A program made the position numbers and the translations under genes. From Nodosilinea sp. E11 (lineage in GTDB: Bacteria; Cyanobacteriota; Cyanobacteriia; Phormidesmidales; Phormidesmidaceae): a stretch of 64,000 bases of DNA. Of this stretch, positions 50,570 through 60,374 are shown piece by piece. The DNA lies in contig NZ_CP136520.1 of the NCBI RefSeq assembly GCF_032813545.1, positions 1,544,001 through 1,608,000 on the forward strand, read 5' to 3'. The first letter of the stretch is position 1. Each line of letters starts with the position of its first letter. The notes beneath the pieces were generated by a model. The model did no database searches and was not told the DNA's origin. It saw nothing but the letters and a program-made list of their open reading frames with translations.

Positions 50570-51214
50570 ATGATTAGAACCAAAATTGTTGAGCTATCGA
50601 CCATTGCAGCTGCCGCCTACCGCCAAAAGCTCAAGGGCGGGAAGTCTGGGGTAGTGGTGATGCGCTACGACACAGCTCAACCCGGATTGGCATCGTTTAG
50701 CCGTAACACGGGCGATCCGGTACCCAACGCCAATGTCAATCTGGAATTGTTTCCGCTAGAGGCCTTTAAAGAGGCCCTAGAGCTGACCTCCGGTATGCCC
50801 TATTCGAGACGGGGGGCGGTGAAGCTGAGCGGTAGCCCGCCGGAGACCGAGGTTGAGACAGAGGCCGATGCACCCGAAGATGAGGCCACCATAGACAGCG
50901 CCGAGTATGCCGCCATCGTAGAGGCCTACACCAACAAGAAGGGTGAGCTGTCCTACGATTTAATCAACAAAGACTTTATTCAGTTCGCGCGATCGAGCAA
51001 GATCGTCGGCGAGATGGTGGCCAACCGGGCGTCGGAAGACGAAATTCGCGACCATGTGGTGAAGGTGAAGCTGGAAGAGCTAACCGGCAACCGAGGCCTG
51101 ACCACCGTTCAGGCCCAGCAAATTGTCGCAATGCTTGACGAGGTTAGCCCCCGCTATGTATTTCGCGAACTGAATGACGAGATTCGTCGAATGCTGAGCC
51201 AAGCTAAGGGCTAG
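50570..51214 (+). CDS. Conserved hypothetical protein, acidic centre
   Basis: The 214-residue soluble product has an N-terminal beta/alpha segment (TKIVELSTIAAAAYRQKLKGG, GVVVMRYDTAQPGLASFSR) and an acidic linker (ETEVETEADAPEDEAT). The C-terminal half is helical and charged (RASEDEIRDHVVKVKLEELTG and EVSPRYVFRELNDEIRRML). No catalytic motif or family was recognised. It converges on the lipoprotein gene with only 7 bp between the stops. Confidence 0.7.
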   Translation: MIRTKIVELSTIAAAAYRQKLKGGKSGVVVMRYDTAQPGLASFSRNTGDPVPNANVNLELFPLEAFKEALELTSGMPYSRRGAVKLSGSPPETEVETEADAPEDEATIDSAEYAAIVEAYTNKKGELSYDLINKDFIQFARSSKIVGEMVANRASEDEIRDHVVKVKLEELTGNRGLTTVQAQQIVAMLDEVSPRYVFRELNDEIRRMLSQAKG

Positions 51215-51221
51215 ACAATAA

Positions 51222-52304
51222 CTAGATGCGATCGCCCGGACAGAGCCTGGTGCCCCCGGTTTCAATACACTCTGGAGTCAGCTGCTGCACCACTGTCTGG
51301 CGAAACTGAGGCACCATTGTATCGGGCAGATCGGGCACCCACTGGTCTAGAGACTCGGCATCGCCCCAGGCCTCTTCTAACACCACCCAGGCGTACTGTC
51401 CCTGGCCGTAGGTTTCAATCACCGATCGCGCCACCGAGCAACTGACAAAAATCTGTCCCATAAAAATGCTGCCGCCGTCGGCCTCATAGTTAAAGTACGC
51501 CCCCCGCGCCGACTGATGCCCGCAGAATTGATCCGCCGTCAGCGCCACCATGGTCGCCAGGTGGGCATCGTACCAGCGCAGTGCTCCGCCCCAGGCTGAA
51601 CTCGATGTGACGGCCTGGGGTACCTCAAAGGTGACCCAGCGGTGGTGCGGGTCGCCCCCTTCCCTGGCGACCTTAACGAGAGCCATGGGAGGACCTGCCT
51701 CAACAGCAGCATCGCTCCTCGTCTCAAGCTGCGCTTGAACCTCAATTTGCGTTTGAATATCGGCCACAGCCTCTAGGGCACCGCTGGTCAATGCCTGCCA
51801 CCGGGCCGCGTCGGTGATCACCTGAAGATCTTGCTGGGGCACCAGTTCAATAATCGTCTGCTGTCCGGCTGGCACCAGCACCAGAATCTCGCCGGTATGG
51901 AGATATTCGACGGCATACAGCTCGCCGCTGCTGCGAAACCAGTAGGCGACCCCATCCCCCTCTGGGGTCAGAGCCGATGAGGCCGACAGCGTGATGAGCT
52001 GCCCCTCAGCATCGCTGACCGTGCAAAGGGTGTAGATGAGGTTGCCGATCGCTTTCACCTGGCGATCGCAATCGCGAGCCATCATGCGCTCAAGCTCACT
52101 GTAGATGTCGTCTACGCTATACCCAGCGGGCGGCCCATCGGCTTTGCTGGCGACATCCGCCACAGCCAGGCTCGGCTCACTGGGTGTGAAGACAGAGGTA
52201 GAGACCTGTCCACAGGCAAACAACCCCAGGGTGAGGGCCAGCCCACCCACCCTGAGAACTGTCTTCCGCAGCGATGGATTGGTCGGGTGCCAAGCTCTAG
52301 CCAT
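51222..52304 (-). CDS. Putative lipoprotein of unknown function
   Basis: The 360-residue product has a lipoprotein signal (RKTVLRVGGLALTLG, lipobox LFAC with Cys about 31). The mature region contains SDAEGQLITLSASSALTPEG and a C-terminal part with four Cys (two near the end in PECIETGGTRLCPG). The folding pattern is beta-rich. No family was recognised; it may be an envelope protein. Confidence 0.72.
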   Translation of the reverse strand: MARAWHPTNPSLRKTVLRVGGLALTLGLFACGQVSTSVFTPSEPSLAVADVASKADGPPAGYSVDDIYSELERMMARDCDRQVKAIGNLIYTLCTVSDAEGQLITLSASSALTPEGDGVAYWFRSSGELYAVEYLHTGEILVLVPAGQQTIIELVPQQDLQVITDAARWQALTSGALEAVADIQTQIEVQAQLETRSDAAVEAGPPMALVKVAREGGDPHHRWVTFEVPQAVTSSSAWGGALRWYDAHLATMVALTADQFCGHQSARGAYFNYEADGGSIFMGQIFVSCSVARSVIETYGQGQYAWVVLEEAWGDAESLDQWVPDLPDTMVPQFRQTVVQQLTPECIETGGTRLCPGDRI

Positions 52305-52434
52305 TCATCTCAGTCCCACGCAGTACTCTAAATCTAACTACACCACTATTCCCGCGATACCGGTTAAATTACCGCCGCGATCGCCTTTGAGGCCTATCAG
52401 GCTTTAGGTAGTGGCCGTAGCGATCTCTGGCGCT

Positions 52435-54438
52435 CTAGGATCGCTTGCCCAAGAGTTGATCGCGCAGAGATTTGATGCGATCGCGAAACTTAGCCGCCTC
52501 CTCAAAGTCGAGATTTTTCGCAGCCTCTTTCATCTGCTTTTCAAACTGACCAATCAGTTCAGGAATTTCTTCCAGGGGCAGATCTTCTTTGTGCTCGTAG
52601 ACCTCTTCTAGCTCGTGGGCATTGAGGCGGCGCGAGACTTCAAGGAACGACAGAATCGAGTTGCTGTTGCGGCGAATAATCGAGGTGGGCGTAATGCCGT
52701 GAGCATCGTTGTAGGCGGTTTGGATGGTGCGGCGGCGCTCGGTTTCGCTGATGGCTTTAGCCATGCTGTCGGTGAGGTTGTCGGCGTAGAGAATCGCCTG
52801 GCCCTGGACGTGGCGGGCGGCGCGGCCAATGGTTTGAATCAGCGATCGCTCGGCCCGCAGAAACCCTTCCTTATCGGCATCAAGAATCGCCACTAGAGAA
52901 ACCTCCGGCAAATCTAGCCCCTCCCGCAGCAGGTTGACCCCCACCAGCACGTCGTAGAGCCCCTCCCGTAGGTCTTGGATGATCTCAATCCGCTCAATGG
53001 AGTGAATCTCGGAGTGCAGGTAGCGCACCCGCACCCCGTGCTCGTCAAAATAGTCGGTCAGGTCTTCGGCCATGCGCTTGGTCAGGGTGGTGATTAGCAC
53101 CCGCTCCTGGCGGGCGGCCCGCTCTTTGATTTCGCCCAGCAGGTCATCGACCTGGCCTTCGGTGGGGCGCACAAAGATCTCGGGGTCGAGCACCCCGGTG
53201 GGGCGAATGATCTGCTCCACCACCTTGCCGCCGGAGATCTCCATCTCCCAGTTGCCGGGGGTGGCCGAGACAAAGATGCACTGGTTCACCTTCTCCCAAA
53301 ATTCTTCGGCCTTCAGGGGGCGGTTGTCGGCGGCGCTGGGCAGCCGGAAACCGTGGTCGATCAGCACCATCTTGCGACTGCGATCGCCGTTGTACATGCC
53401 GTGAATCTGGGGAATGGTGACGTGGGACTCGTCAATCACCAACAGCCAGTCCTTGGGGAAATAGTCGAGCAGGCACTCCGGTGGCGACCCGGCGGTGCGC
53501 CCAGCCAAATGGCGGGCATAGTTTTCCACCCCGTTGCAGTAGCCCACCTCGCGGATCATCTCTAGGTCGTAGCGGGTGCGCTGCTCCAGCCGCTGGGCCT
53601 CCAGTAGCTTCCCTTCTTTCTCCAGCTCCTCCAGGCGATCTTTGAGTTCGTCTGTAATCGCCTGACAGGCTTCTTCGACTCGATCTTCGGGGGTGACAAA
53701 GTGTTTGGCGGGGTAAATGCTCAACCCTTCCATGCTTTGTAGAGTGGCCCCGGTGATCGGGTCCACGTAGCGCACGGCATCGATTTCGTCGCCAAAAAAT
53801 TCAATCCGAATAATCCGGTCTTCGTAGGCGGGGCCGATCTCTAGCACGTCACCCTTAACCCGAAACTTGCCTCGGCCCAAGTCTAAATCATTGCGCTCGT
53901 ACTGAATTGAGGCCAAGTCGCGCAGCACCTGCCGCTGGTTCACCTCCATGCCCACCTTCAGCGGAATCGACGCTTTCAGGTATTCCGACGGAATTCCCAG
54001 ACCGTAGATGCAGCTAATTGAGGCCACCACAATCACGTCCTTGCGCTCAAACAAAGAGCGGGTGGCCGAGTGCCGCAGCATGTCGATCTCGTCGTTGATC
54101 GAAGCGGTCTTGGCGATGTAGGTATCGGTGGTGGGGATGTAGGCCTCGGGCTGGTAGTAGTCGTAATAGCTGATGAAGTACTCAACGGCGTTGTCGGGGA
54201 AAAACTCGCGTAGCTCGTTGCAGAGCTGCGCCGCGAGGGTTTTGTTGTGGGCTAGCACCAGGGCGGGCTTACCAATGTTGTCGATCACGCGGGCGATGGT
54301 GTGGGTTTTGCCCGTGCCCGTCGCCCCCAGCAGAGTTTGATATTTGGTCTGGTCTTGCAGAAACTTGGTTAGGCCCGCGATCGCCTTGGGCTGGTCGCCT
54401 GCGGGTTCAAAGGGAGCCTGAATGTCAAAGTCGCCCAT
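52435..54438 (-). CDS. uvrB: Excinuclease ABC subunit B
   Basis: UvrB verifies damage and recruits UvrC in nucleotide excision repair. The 667-residue protein has helicase motif [11 protein letters not shown], the beta-hairpin region [26 protein letters not shown] (motif II), [39 protein letters not shown] and the C-terminal UVR motif [20 protein letters not shown] for UvrC contact. Length is standard. Confidence 0.98.
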   Translation of the reverse strand: MGDFDIQAPFEPAGDQPKAIAGLTKFLQDQTKYQTLLGATGTGKTHTIARVIDNIGKPALVLAHNKTLAAQLCNELREFFPDNAVEYFISYYDYYQPEAYIPTTDTYIAKTASINDEIDMLRHSATRSLFERKDVIVVASISCIYGLGIPSEYLKASIPLKVGMEVNQRQVLRDLASIQYERNDLDLGRGKFRVKGDVLEIGPAYEDRIIRIEFFGDEIDAVRYVDPITGATLQSMEGLSIYPAKHFVTPEDRVEEACQAITDELKDRLEELEKEGKLLEAQRLEQRTRYDLEMIREVGYCNGVENYARHLAGRTAGSPPECLLDYFPKDWLLVIDESHVTIPQIHGMYNGDRSRKMVLIDHGFRLPSAADNRPLKAEEFWEKVNQCIFVSATPGNWEMEISGGKVVEQIIRPTGVLDPEIFVRPTEGQVDDLLGEIKERAARQERVLITTLTKRMAEDLTDYFDEHGVRVRYLHSEIHSIERIEIIQDLREGLYDVLVGVNLLREGLDLPEVSLVAILDADKEGFLRAERSLIQTIGRAARHVQGQAILYADNLTDSMAKAISETERRRTIQTAYNDAHGITPTSIIRRNSNSILSFLEVSRRLNAHELEEVYEHKEDLPLEEIPELIGQFEKQMKEAAKNLDFEEAAKFRDRIKSLRDQLLGKRS

Positions 54439-54787
54439 AGGTCACCAAGAAACGGTACAAAGACACTATTACGCTTCTTTATGATGCCTGATTTTTGCTG
54501 GGGTGGTAGTTAGAGCTATGACGTGGCTAGGGGCACCTCTGCCGGTAGAAAGGGCTGGCGATCGCGGTGCTGGACCGGCCAAGCCGGCTGGCCAGTAACT
54601 TAAACCTCACCTGCGCTTCAACTTCACCATTAGGAGAGAGGGAGAACAGCCGGTTTACTGGTTAGCTAAGGAAATAGCCCGAACTGACCGGTGGCGCTGA
54701 CCACCGATGGCGCTGACCACCGATGGCGCTGACCATTTACAGGCGGTCCTGACATTCCCCCTTTACCTTTCCAGTTGATCTACTCCT
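54439..54787. other. Intergenic region with three 16-bp direct repeats at 54687-54734
   Basis: Between the divergent uvrB and TVP38-family genes lies a block of three tandem copies of ACCGRTGGCGCTGACC (the first has G at the variable base). The rest is unique sequence without a supported gene. Repeats of this spacing (about 1.5 helical turns) could bind a regulator, or may be simple duplication. Confidence 0.75.
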
Positions 54788-55489
54788 ATGAAATTTCGCT
54801 GGCTGCGCAGTCGTCGGTTTTGGCTCTTGGTGGTGACAGGCGTTGTAGTAGCCCTAATTGGCAGCCGGTTGCCCCTGGCAGACTGGTTTGTGATCGTTAA
54901 CCGCGAGCTAGAAAGCCTAGGAGTATGGGCAATACCCGCCTTCATTTTGGCGTATTTTATAGCCACTGTTTTGGGTTTGCCCAACATTTTACTAATCTTG
55001 GTGGCGGGGTCTTTATTTGGCATTTTAAAAGGTACGGCTGTGGCCTCAGTGGCCGATATTTTGGGAGCGATAGGCTGTTTTTTTCTAGGGCGCACCTTTG
55101 CCCGCGATCGCATCAGCCGCTGGATGAAAAAGCACCCCAAATTTGCTCGCATTGACCAAGCTGTTGAGCAAAAGGGCTGGAAGGTACTGGTGCTCACCCG
55201 GCTGTCGCCGCTCGTGCCATCCAGCGTTTTAAACTACGGCTTTAGCTGCACGAAGGTTGGCTTCTGGCAGTATGCCTTCTTCTCATGGATCGGCATGATA
55301 CCGGTGATTTTGCTCTACACCTACCTCGGGTCCTTTGGCACGTACCTTTTGGGTAGCGAAATTACGCTGGAGAAAGTAGCCATTCAGGGGGTGGGTTTGG
55401 TGTTGGCGCTAGGGGCAGCGCTCTACATCACCCGTTTGGTGCGCAAGGCGATGATTCCTCAATGCCCAGTCGAAGAAAAATCGAGCTAG
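54788..55489 (+). CDS. TVP38/TMEM64 (DedA-superfamily) membrane protein
   Basis: The 233-residue inner-membrane protein has about six spans. It shows the family core GLPNILLILVAGSLFGILKGTAVASVADILGAIGCFFLGRTFARDRI and VLVLTRLSPLVPSSVLNYGF, with the conserved G-rich and RLSP..P..NY motifs of SNARE-associated/TVP38 proteins. Family members are implicated in lipid scrambling or membrane homeostasis. An intrinsic terminator follows at 55566. Confidence 0.9.
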   Translation: MKFRWLRSRRFWLLVVTGVVVALIGSRLPLADWFVIVNRELESLGVWAIPAFILAYFIATVLGLPNILLILVAGSLFGILKGTAVASVADILGAIGCFFLGRTFARDRISRWMKKHPKFARIDQAVEQKGWKVLVLTRLSPLVPSSVLNYGFSCTKVGFWQYAFFSWIGMIPVILLYTYLGSFGTYLLGSEITLEKVAIQGVGLVLALGAALYITRLVRKAMIPQCPVEEKSS

Positions 55490-55565
55490 GCATTCAATAC
55501 TCGCCATGACCTATTCTAAGAACCATTAAGAACAGCAGCTTTACCGTAAGACATTGTTACGGCTA

Positions 55566-55590
55566 AGCGCTACAGGCAGCGCCTTTTTTT
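55566..55590 (+). terminator. Intrinsic terminator
   Basis: GCGCT (55567-55571) and AGCGC (55578-55582) form a short GC-rich stem with a 6-base loop, followed by C and seven T. It lies about 75 bp after the TVP38-family gene. Confidence 0.8.
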
Positions 55591-55698
55591 ATAATCAAAG
55601 AGTAGCCGAATCGCCCCTGGCCTGGCTCCATCACTGTCTCTATCGCTACACCGTAGAGAGCCTAAAACGCGGGCCTGTACCACAGGAGCTTAACCGCT

Positions 55699-56226
55699 AT
55701 GTTTAGCAAAATTTTGGTTGCGCTAGATAATTCTGTTCACCGCCAAGAGGTGCTCAAAAGAGCCCTTGATCTAGCTCAAGCTAATCGGGCTAACCTCATG
55801 CTGCTGCACGTGCTGTCGGCCTATGAAGACGGCAGCCCCGGCATTCCCATCCGGTCTTACCAGGCCTACTACCCCGTGCTCGAAGACTCGACCTGGCGGC
55901 TTTACCAACAGCGATGGGAAGAATTTGAGGCCCAGGGGCTAGCCCAACTGCGGCAAGAAGTCGATATTGCCCAAGCGGCTGAGGTCAGCGCCGAATTTAC
56001 CCAGGTGTCTGGCGAACCGGCTCCTACTATCTGCAATGTTGCCAACTCCTGGGGAGCCGACCTAATTGTGGTCGGCAGCCACGGTCGCAGGGGCCTCAGC
56101 GAGCTGCTGCTCGGCAGCGTTAGCAACTATGTGATGCACCATGCCAACTGCTCAGTGCTGGTGGTGCACAACGGTGGGGCCAAAACCAGCGATCGCGAAG
56201 TAGCCGCCGCCATGGCCAGCACTTAA
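55699..56226 (+). CDS. Universal stress protein (UspA family)
   Basis: The 175-residue UspA-fold protein begins FSKILVALDNSVHRQEVLKRALDLA and ends with the ATP-binding glycine motif DLIVVGSHGRRGLSELLLGSVSNYVMHHANCSVLVVH (G2xG9GS/T type), so it is probably of the nucleotide-binding class. ACAGGAGCTT precedes ATG 55699. The CDF-like transporter gene starts 4 bases after its stop, and co-transcription is likely. Confidence 0.94.
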   Translation: MFSKILVALDNSVHRQEVLKRALDLAQANRANLMLLHVLSAYEDGSPGIPIRSYQAYYPVLEDSTWRLYQQRWEEFEAQGLAQLRQEVDIAQAAEVSAEFTQVSGEPAPTICNVANSWGADLIVVGSHGRRGLSELLLGSVSNYVMHHANCSVLVVHNGGAKTSDREVAAAMAST

Positions 56227-56230
56227 CCCC

Positions 56231-56848
56231 ATGGCCGACTGTGGATGTGGATCGATTAGCGCCAAACATGCCGCCCAGCGCAAAACCCTCTGGGTGCTGT
56301 TAGCGATCAATGCTGGGATGTTTGGCTTAGAGGCAGTGACCGGCTGGTGGGCTCAGTCGACCGCCCTACTGGCCGATTCTTTAGATATGCTGGCCGATGC
56401 AGCGGTCTACGGAGTGTCGCTCTACGCGGTCAGGCGATCGGCCTCGGCCCAGGCCCTAGCCGCGCGGCTGAGTGGTGGGCTACAAATCGCCCTGGCTCTA
56501 TTGGTGCTACTAGATGGGGTGCGGCGCTTTACCCTGGGGCGCGAGCCCGAGCCGGGGTGGATGGTGGCGATTGGACTGGTGGCTCTGGTGGCCAACGTAG
56601 CCTGCCTGGTGCTGCTCGCCCGACACCGCAAAGAAGAGGTGCACATGCGAGCCAGCTGGATTTTTTCGAAGAACGACGTGATCGCCAACCTGGGCACGAT
56701 CGCCGCCGGTTTTTTGGTCAGCCTGACGCGATCGCCCTGGCCTGACCTGGTGGTGGGCTGGCTAATTGGAGCGATCGTGCTCCATGGCGGGGTGTCAATT
56801 TTGCGCGCTGCCCGGCAACAGACCAGGGATGATTCTGGCGCTGCTTAG
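56231..56848 (+). CDS. Cation diffusion facilitator-like transporter, short form
   Basis: The 205-residue membrane protein has a Cys-rich N-terminus (ADCGCGS) and about six spans. CDF-type metal-site motifs are LLADSLDMLADA (DxxxD in span 2) and WIFSKNDVIANLG (span 5). It ends without the roughly 90-residue cytoplasmic domain of canonical CDF transporters. It probably moves Zn(II) or a similar ion. It forms a probable two-gene unit with uspA. Confidence 0.85.
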   Translation: MADCGCGSISAKHAAQRKTLWVLLAINAGMFGLEAVTGWWAQSTALLADSLDMLADAAVYGVSLYAVRRSASAQALAARLSGGLQIALALLVLLDGVRRFTLGREPEPGWMVAIGLVALVANVACLVLLARHRKEEVHMRASWIFSKNDVIANLGTIAAGFLVSLTRSPWPDLVVGWLIGAIVLHGGVSILRAARQQTRDDSGAA

Positions 56849-56870
56849 CCCGAATTATTCAAGCTCCTCC

Positions 56871-58037
56871 TCACTGCCCCCGCAACCCGGCCACGATCGC
56901 ATTGACAATCACCGCATCGTTCCAGGCCGGGGGGTCTTCGCCCAGGCGCACAATCACCAGGTCCTCAGAGGGAATGACGTAGACCCGTTGGTGGTGGCGA
57001 CCATCGAGATAAAACGTGTCGGCAGCGGCAAAGGGGGCCGACGAGGCCCGGTTCACCTGGGGATAGGCGTTGGTGCGGGCCTTCAGCCAGAGGTGCAGGC
57101 CAAAGGTCGGCTCCAGCGGCGACTCCCGCCGCATCTGCTCAATCCAGCCCTGGGGAATGACCTGGCTGCCGCCCACCTGGCCGTCGTGCAGCAGCAGTTG
57201 CCCCAGTCGCACCCAGTCGGGGGCAGTGGCGAAAAAGCAGCAAAAGGGTTTGGCGTGACCTCGCGGGCGATCGAGCCAGAGAAAGCCATCCCCGGCCCCC
57301 AAGGGCTGCCACAGGCGACTGCTGAGGTAGTCACCAAAGGATTCTCCCGTGGCCCGCTCTAGCACCAGACTGAGCAGTTGTGAGTTGAAGTTGTTGTAGT
57401 CAAACACCTCGCCAGGGGAGCCCTCTAGGGGTATACCCAGCGCCAGCTTTTGGGCATCGGACCCGCCATAGAGCTTGACCAGGTCAGACTCTAGGGTATC
57501 GGTGCGATCGTCGTTGCGTAGGCCCGACTGCATGTAGAGCAAGTCGGCGATGGTGATGTCGCCCCTGGGATCGTTGGCCCATTCGCTCAGGTAGGTACTA
57601 ACTGGTTCCTGAATCGACGCAATTTTCCCTTCGTCGATCGCCACGCCGATCAGCAACGCCAGCAGGGTTTTGACCATCGACATGGAGTTGACCCGGTCGG
57701 TGGCCTGGTGGCCCTGCCAATACTGCTCTAGCACCAGGCGATCGCGGTGCATGACCAGCAGCGCCACCGAGTTTTGCGCCTCGGCAAACGCCAGCGCCGT
57801 CTGTAGTGCCTCAGAAGGAATTTCGGTTACCTCGGCCTGGGTCAGAGGTGGGGCCTGGGGGGCAATTCCGGCAACCCTTTGCTGGGGTCGATACCAGTCT
57901 GCCGAGGTGATCGGGCGATCGGGGTAGGTGAGCGATCGCGCCCACAGCCGCCAATCGACCGAAACCCGCAGTAGCCCGCCCACAGTCACTAACCCCACTA
58001 CCGTCCACAGTCTGGGCCTGAGGAAAGATTTCGTCAT
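56871..58037 (-). CDS. Serine hydrolase, class C beta-lactamase family
   Basis: The 388-residue exported or membrane-anchored protein has a single N-terminal hydrophobic segment (LRPRLWTVVGLVTVGGLL). The beta-lactamase/PBP4-like fold has SxxK in NSMSMVKTLLALLIG, Y-x-N in DYNNFNSQLLSLV and a C-terminal YLDGRHHQRVYV strand at the HxG position. Such enzymes are esterases or DD-peptidases. The frame opens at 58112, but ATG 58037 (MTKSFLRPRLW) gives a natural N-terminus. Confidence 0.87.
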   Translation of the reverse strand: MTKSFLRPRLWTVVGLVTVGGLLRVSVDWRLWARSLTYPDRPITSADWYRPQQRVAGIAPQAPPLTQAEVTEIPSEALQTALAFAEAQNSVALLVMHRDRLVLEQYWQGHQATDRVNSMSMVKTLLALLIGVAIDEGKIASIQEPVSTYLSEWANDPRGDITIADLLYMQSGLRNDDRTDTLESDLVKLYGGSDAQKLALGIPLEGSPGEVFDYNNFNSQLLSLVLERATGESFGDYLSSRLWQPLGAGDGFLWLDRPRGHAKPFCCFFATAPDWVRLGQLLLHDGQVGGSQVIPQGWIEQMRRESPLEPTFGLHLWLKARTNAYPQVNRASSAPFAAADTFYLDGRHHQRVYVIPSEDLVIVRLGEDPPAWNDAVIVNAIVAGLRGQ

Positions 58038-58180
58038 GGTTTGTGCGATCGCTATCCCTGCTGTTCCAGGATAAGCACTTGATTTGCCGTTAGGGTGGTC
58101 AAGTTGGCGCACATGTATGTAACCATGCCCCGCTGCTCAACGAGTCAGGCCAAGGTTAACCCCAAACTCCAGGCTTCTTC

Positions 58181-58274
58181 GCGACGTCGCCAAGGGTCTA
58201 CTGGCTATTCCAGATCCCAGGGTTCTGCTCGACGTCGCCAAAGGTCTACTGGCTGCCGGAGAACCCTGGGATCT
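58181..58274. repeat. Stem-loop repeat with internal direct repeats downstream of fabI
   Basis: Perfect 15-bp arms AGATCCCAGGGTTCT (58212-58226) and AGAACCCTGGGATCT (58260-58274) flank a 33-base loop. The loop contains GACGTCGCCAAAGGTCTACT, a near copy of the sequence at about 58183-58202. The hairpin starts 8 bases beyond the fabI stop and may act as its 3' processing or termination element. Related copies are at 13231 and 14062. Confidence 0.9.
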
Positions 58275-58282
58275 GCTACCAC

Positions 58283-59059
58283 CTACATGCCCATGATGCA
58301 GTAGCCAGAATCGACGTAAAGAATCTGCCCGGTCATACCCGTCGACAGGTCACTGCACAGAAAGGCCGCCGTATTGCCTACCTCGGTTTGGGTCACGGTG
58401 CGACGCAGCGGGGCAATTTCTTCCACATGGTGAATCATGTCAAGAATGCCACCCACTGCTGACGAAGCCAGGGTGCGAATGGGGCCAGCGGAAATGCCGT
58501 TGACGCGAATGTTATTGGGGCCAAGTTCAGAAGCGAGGTAGCGCACGTTCATTTCCAGCGCCGACTTAGCAATGCCCATAACGTTGTAGTTAGGCACCAC
58601 CCGCACCCCGCCCAGGTAGGTGAGGGTGACAATGCTGCCGCCATCGGTCATCAGCGGTTTAGCCCCGCGCGCCAGGGTAATCAGCGAGTAGGCGCTGACA
58701 TCGAGGGCTAGCTGAAAGCCGGCTTTAGAGGTATTGCTAAAGTCGCCGGTCAGGTCGTCGCGGTTGGCAAAGGCCAGACAGTGAATCAAAATATCGAGCT
58801 TGCCCCATTTCTCGCCAATGGTGCTAAACACCTGTTCTACCTGGGTTTCGTCCTGTACGTTGCAGGGCAAAAACAGACTGGGGTTGAGGGGGTCAACCAG
58901 GTCTTTGACCTTGCCTTCCATCTTGCCTCTTTCGTCGGGCAGGTAGGTGATGCCCAGGTTGGCCCCGGCGGCGTGGAGCTGTTGGGCAATGCCCCAGGCG
59001 ATCGATCGATTGTTGGCAATGCCTGTTACCAAGGCATTTTTACCAGTCAGGTCTAGCAT
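58283..59059 (-). CDS. fabI: Enoyl-[acyl-carrier-protein] reductase (NADH)
   Basis: FabI reduces enoyl-ACP in each round of fatty acid elongation. The 258-residue SDR protein has the FabI-type cofactor motif GIANNRSIAWGIAQQLH, the catalytic Y-x6-K in YNVMGIAKSALEMNVRYLASELGP and SAGPIRTLASSAV. Length is standard. It is transcribed away from hisA. Confidence 0.97.
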   Translation of the reverse strand: MLDLTGKNALVTGIANNRSIAWGIAQQLHAAGANLGITYLPDERGKMEGKVKDLVDPLNPSLFLPCNVQDETQVEQVFSTIGEKWGKLDILIHCLAFANRDDLTGDFSNTSKAGFQLALDVSAYSLITLARGAKPLMTDGGSIVTLTYLGGVRVVPNYNVMGIAKSALEMNVRYLASELGPNNIRVNGISAGPIRTLASSAVGGILDMIHHVEEIAPLRRTVTQTEVGNTAAFLCSDLSTGMTGQILYVDSGYCIMGM

Positions 59060-59318
59060 GGTGTCGTTACGTTTGGGCGGTGGTGATTCGCACTTAGGAG
59101 TTTACGGGAATGTGGGACTTGTGAATAGGGTACAGCCCGATAGAATGGGTAGGCTCAGGCACAAGTTTCCTGCCTGTTCTGTTGACGATTGCCAAAGGGG
59201 TGATCCCCCCACATGCTCTCGTCAAACATTCCTTTTGTAGCCCCCTTGGGAAGGGGAGCAGGAGGGATCAAACCCATGCCATCCACCAGTTCACCTAACG
59301 TTTACGGCTCCGCTACCC

Positions 59319-60092
59319 ATGGAAGTTATCCCCGCTATCGATTTGATTGACGGTCGCTGTGTGCGGCTTTACCAGGGCGACTACGCCCAGACCGAGGTGT
59401 TTAACGACAACCCGGTGGAGGTGGCGCAGCAGTGGGTAGAGCAGGGGGCAACCCGGCTGCACCTAGTCGATCTCGATGGGGCTAAATCGGGCAAGCCGGA
59501 GAACTGGCAGGCTATAAAAGCCATTGTGCAGGCAGTGGATATTCCGGTGGAGGTGGGCGGGGGCTTGCGCGATCGCGCCCGAGTCACCGATCTATTCTCC
59601 CTAGGGGTGCGCTACGCCATTTTGGGGACGGCGGCGATCGAGAACCCTGAGCTAGTCAGCGATCTAGCTGGCGAATTTCCCGGCCAGATCATCGTCGGCA
59701 TCGATGCCCGCGACGGCAAGGTGGCAACGCGGGGCTGGCTTGAGACATCAGAGGTGGATGCGATCGCCCTGGCCCAGCAGATGGAGCAACGGGGCGCAGC
59801 GGCGATTATCTACACCGATATTCAGCGCGACGGCACCCTCCAGGGGCCAAACATTCCGGCCATGCGATCGATGGCTGAGGCTGTGTCAATTCCGGTGATC
59901 GCCTCCGGCGGCGTCGGTGCCCTGCGCGACCTGCTCAGCCTGCTCGTGCTAGAACCCCAGGGGGTAGAGGGCGTTATTGTCGGGCGAGCGCTGTACACGG
60001 GAGATGTCAGCCTGAAGGAAGCTGTGCGGGCTGTGGGCAACGGGCGCTGGCAAGATGTGCCGCCGAATCTTGGTGGATCAACCTTTGCCTAG
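59319..60092 (+). CDS. hisA: Phosphoribosylformimino-5-aminoimidazole carboxamide ribotide isomerase
   Basis: HisA isomerises ProFAR to PRFAR in histidine synthesis. The 257-residue (beta-alpha)8 protein starts [21 protein letters not shown] and has the catalytic Asp8-type residue in PAIDLIDG, the second Asp in [14 protein letters not shown], and phosphate-binding GGG and GGVGAL loops. A bidirectional terminator follows it. Confidence 0.97.
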   Translation: MEVIPAIDLIDGRCVRLYQGDYAQTEVFNDNPVEVAQQWVEQGATRLHLVDLDGAKSGKPENWQAIKAIVQAVDIPVEVGGGLRDRARVTDLFSLGVRYAILGTAAIENPELVSDLAGEFPGQIIVGIDARDGKVATRGWLETSEVDAIALAQQMEQRGAAAIIYTDIQRDGTLQGPNIPAMRSMAEAVSIPVIASGGVGALRDLLSLLVLEPQGVEGVIVGRALYTGDVSLKEAVRAVGNGRWQDVPPNLGGSTFA

Positions 60093-60159
60093 CCCCAACC
60101 TCGCGTTGGCGATCCGATCGTTCTCTGCCTAGATTAGATACCTCAAACTCTGAGACCCC

Positions 60160-60204
60160 AAAGCAAAAATCCCCGAACCTCAATGGTTCAGGGATTTTTG
60201 CTTT
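60160..60204. terminator. Bidirectional intrinsic terminator
   Basis: AAAGCAAAAATCCC and GGGATTTTTGCTTT are perfect complements, with GAACC-tcaat-GGTTC inside. The long stem carries A- and T-runs on both sides and can end hisA transcripts on the plus strand and tRNA-Phe transcripts on the minus strand. Confidence 0.93.
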
Positions 60205-60215
60205 ATGTAGTTGAA

Positions 60216-60288
<73 letters not shown>

Positions 60289-60374
60289 TAGAGGGCGCAA
60301 CTTTCAGCGCTCACTTAAGATAGCAAGCTGATGTCCCCCCTGACAAGAGCATAGCCAAAAAATCCTGAAGAAGC

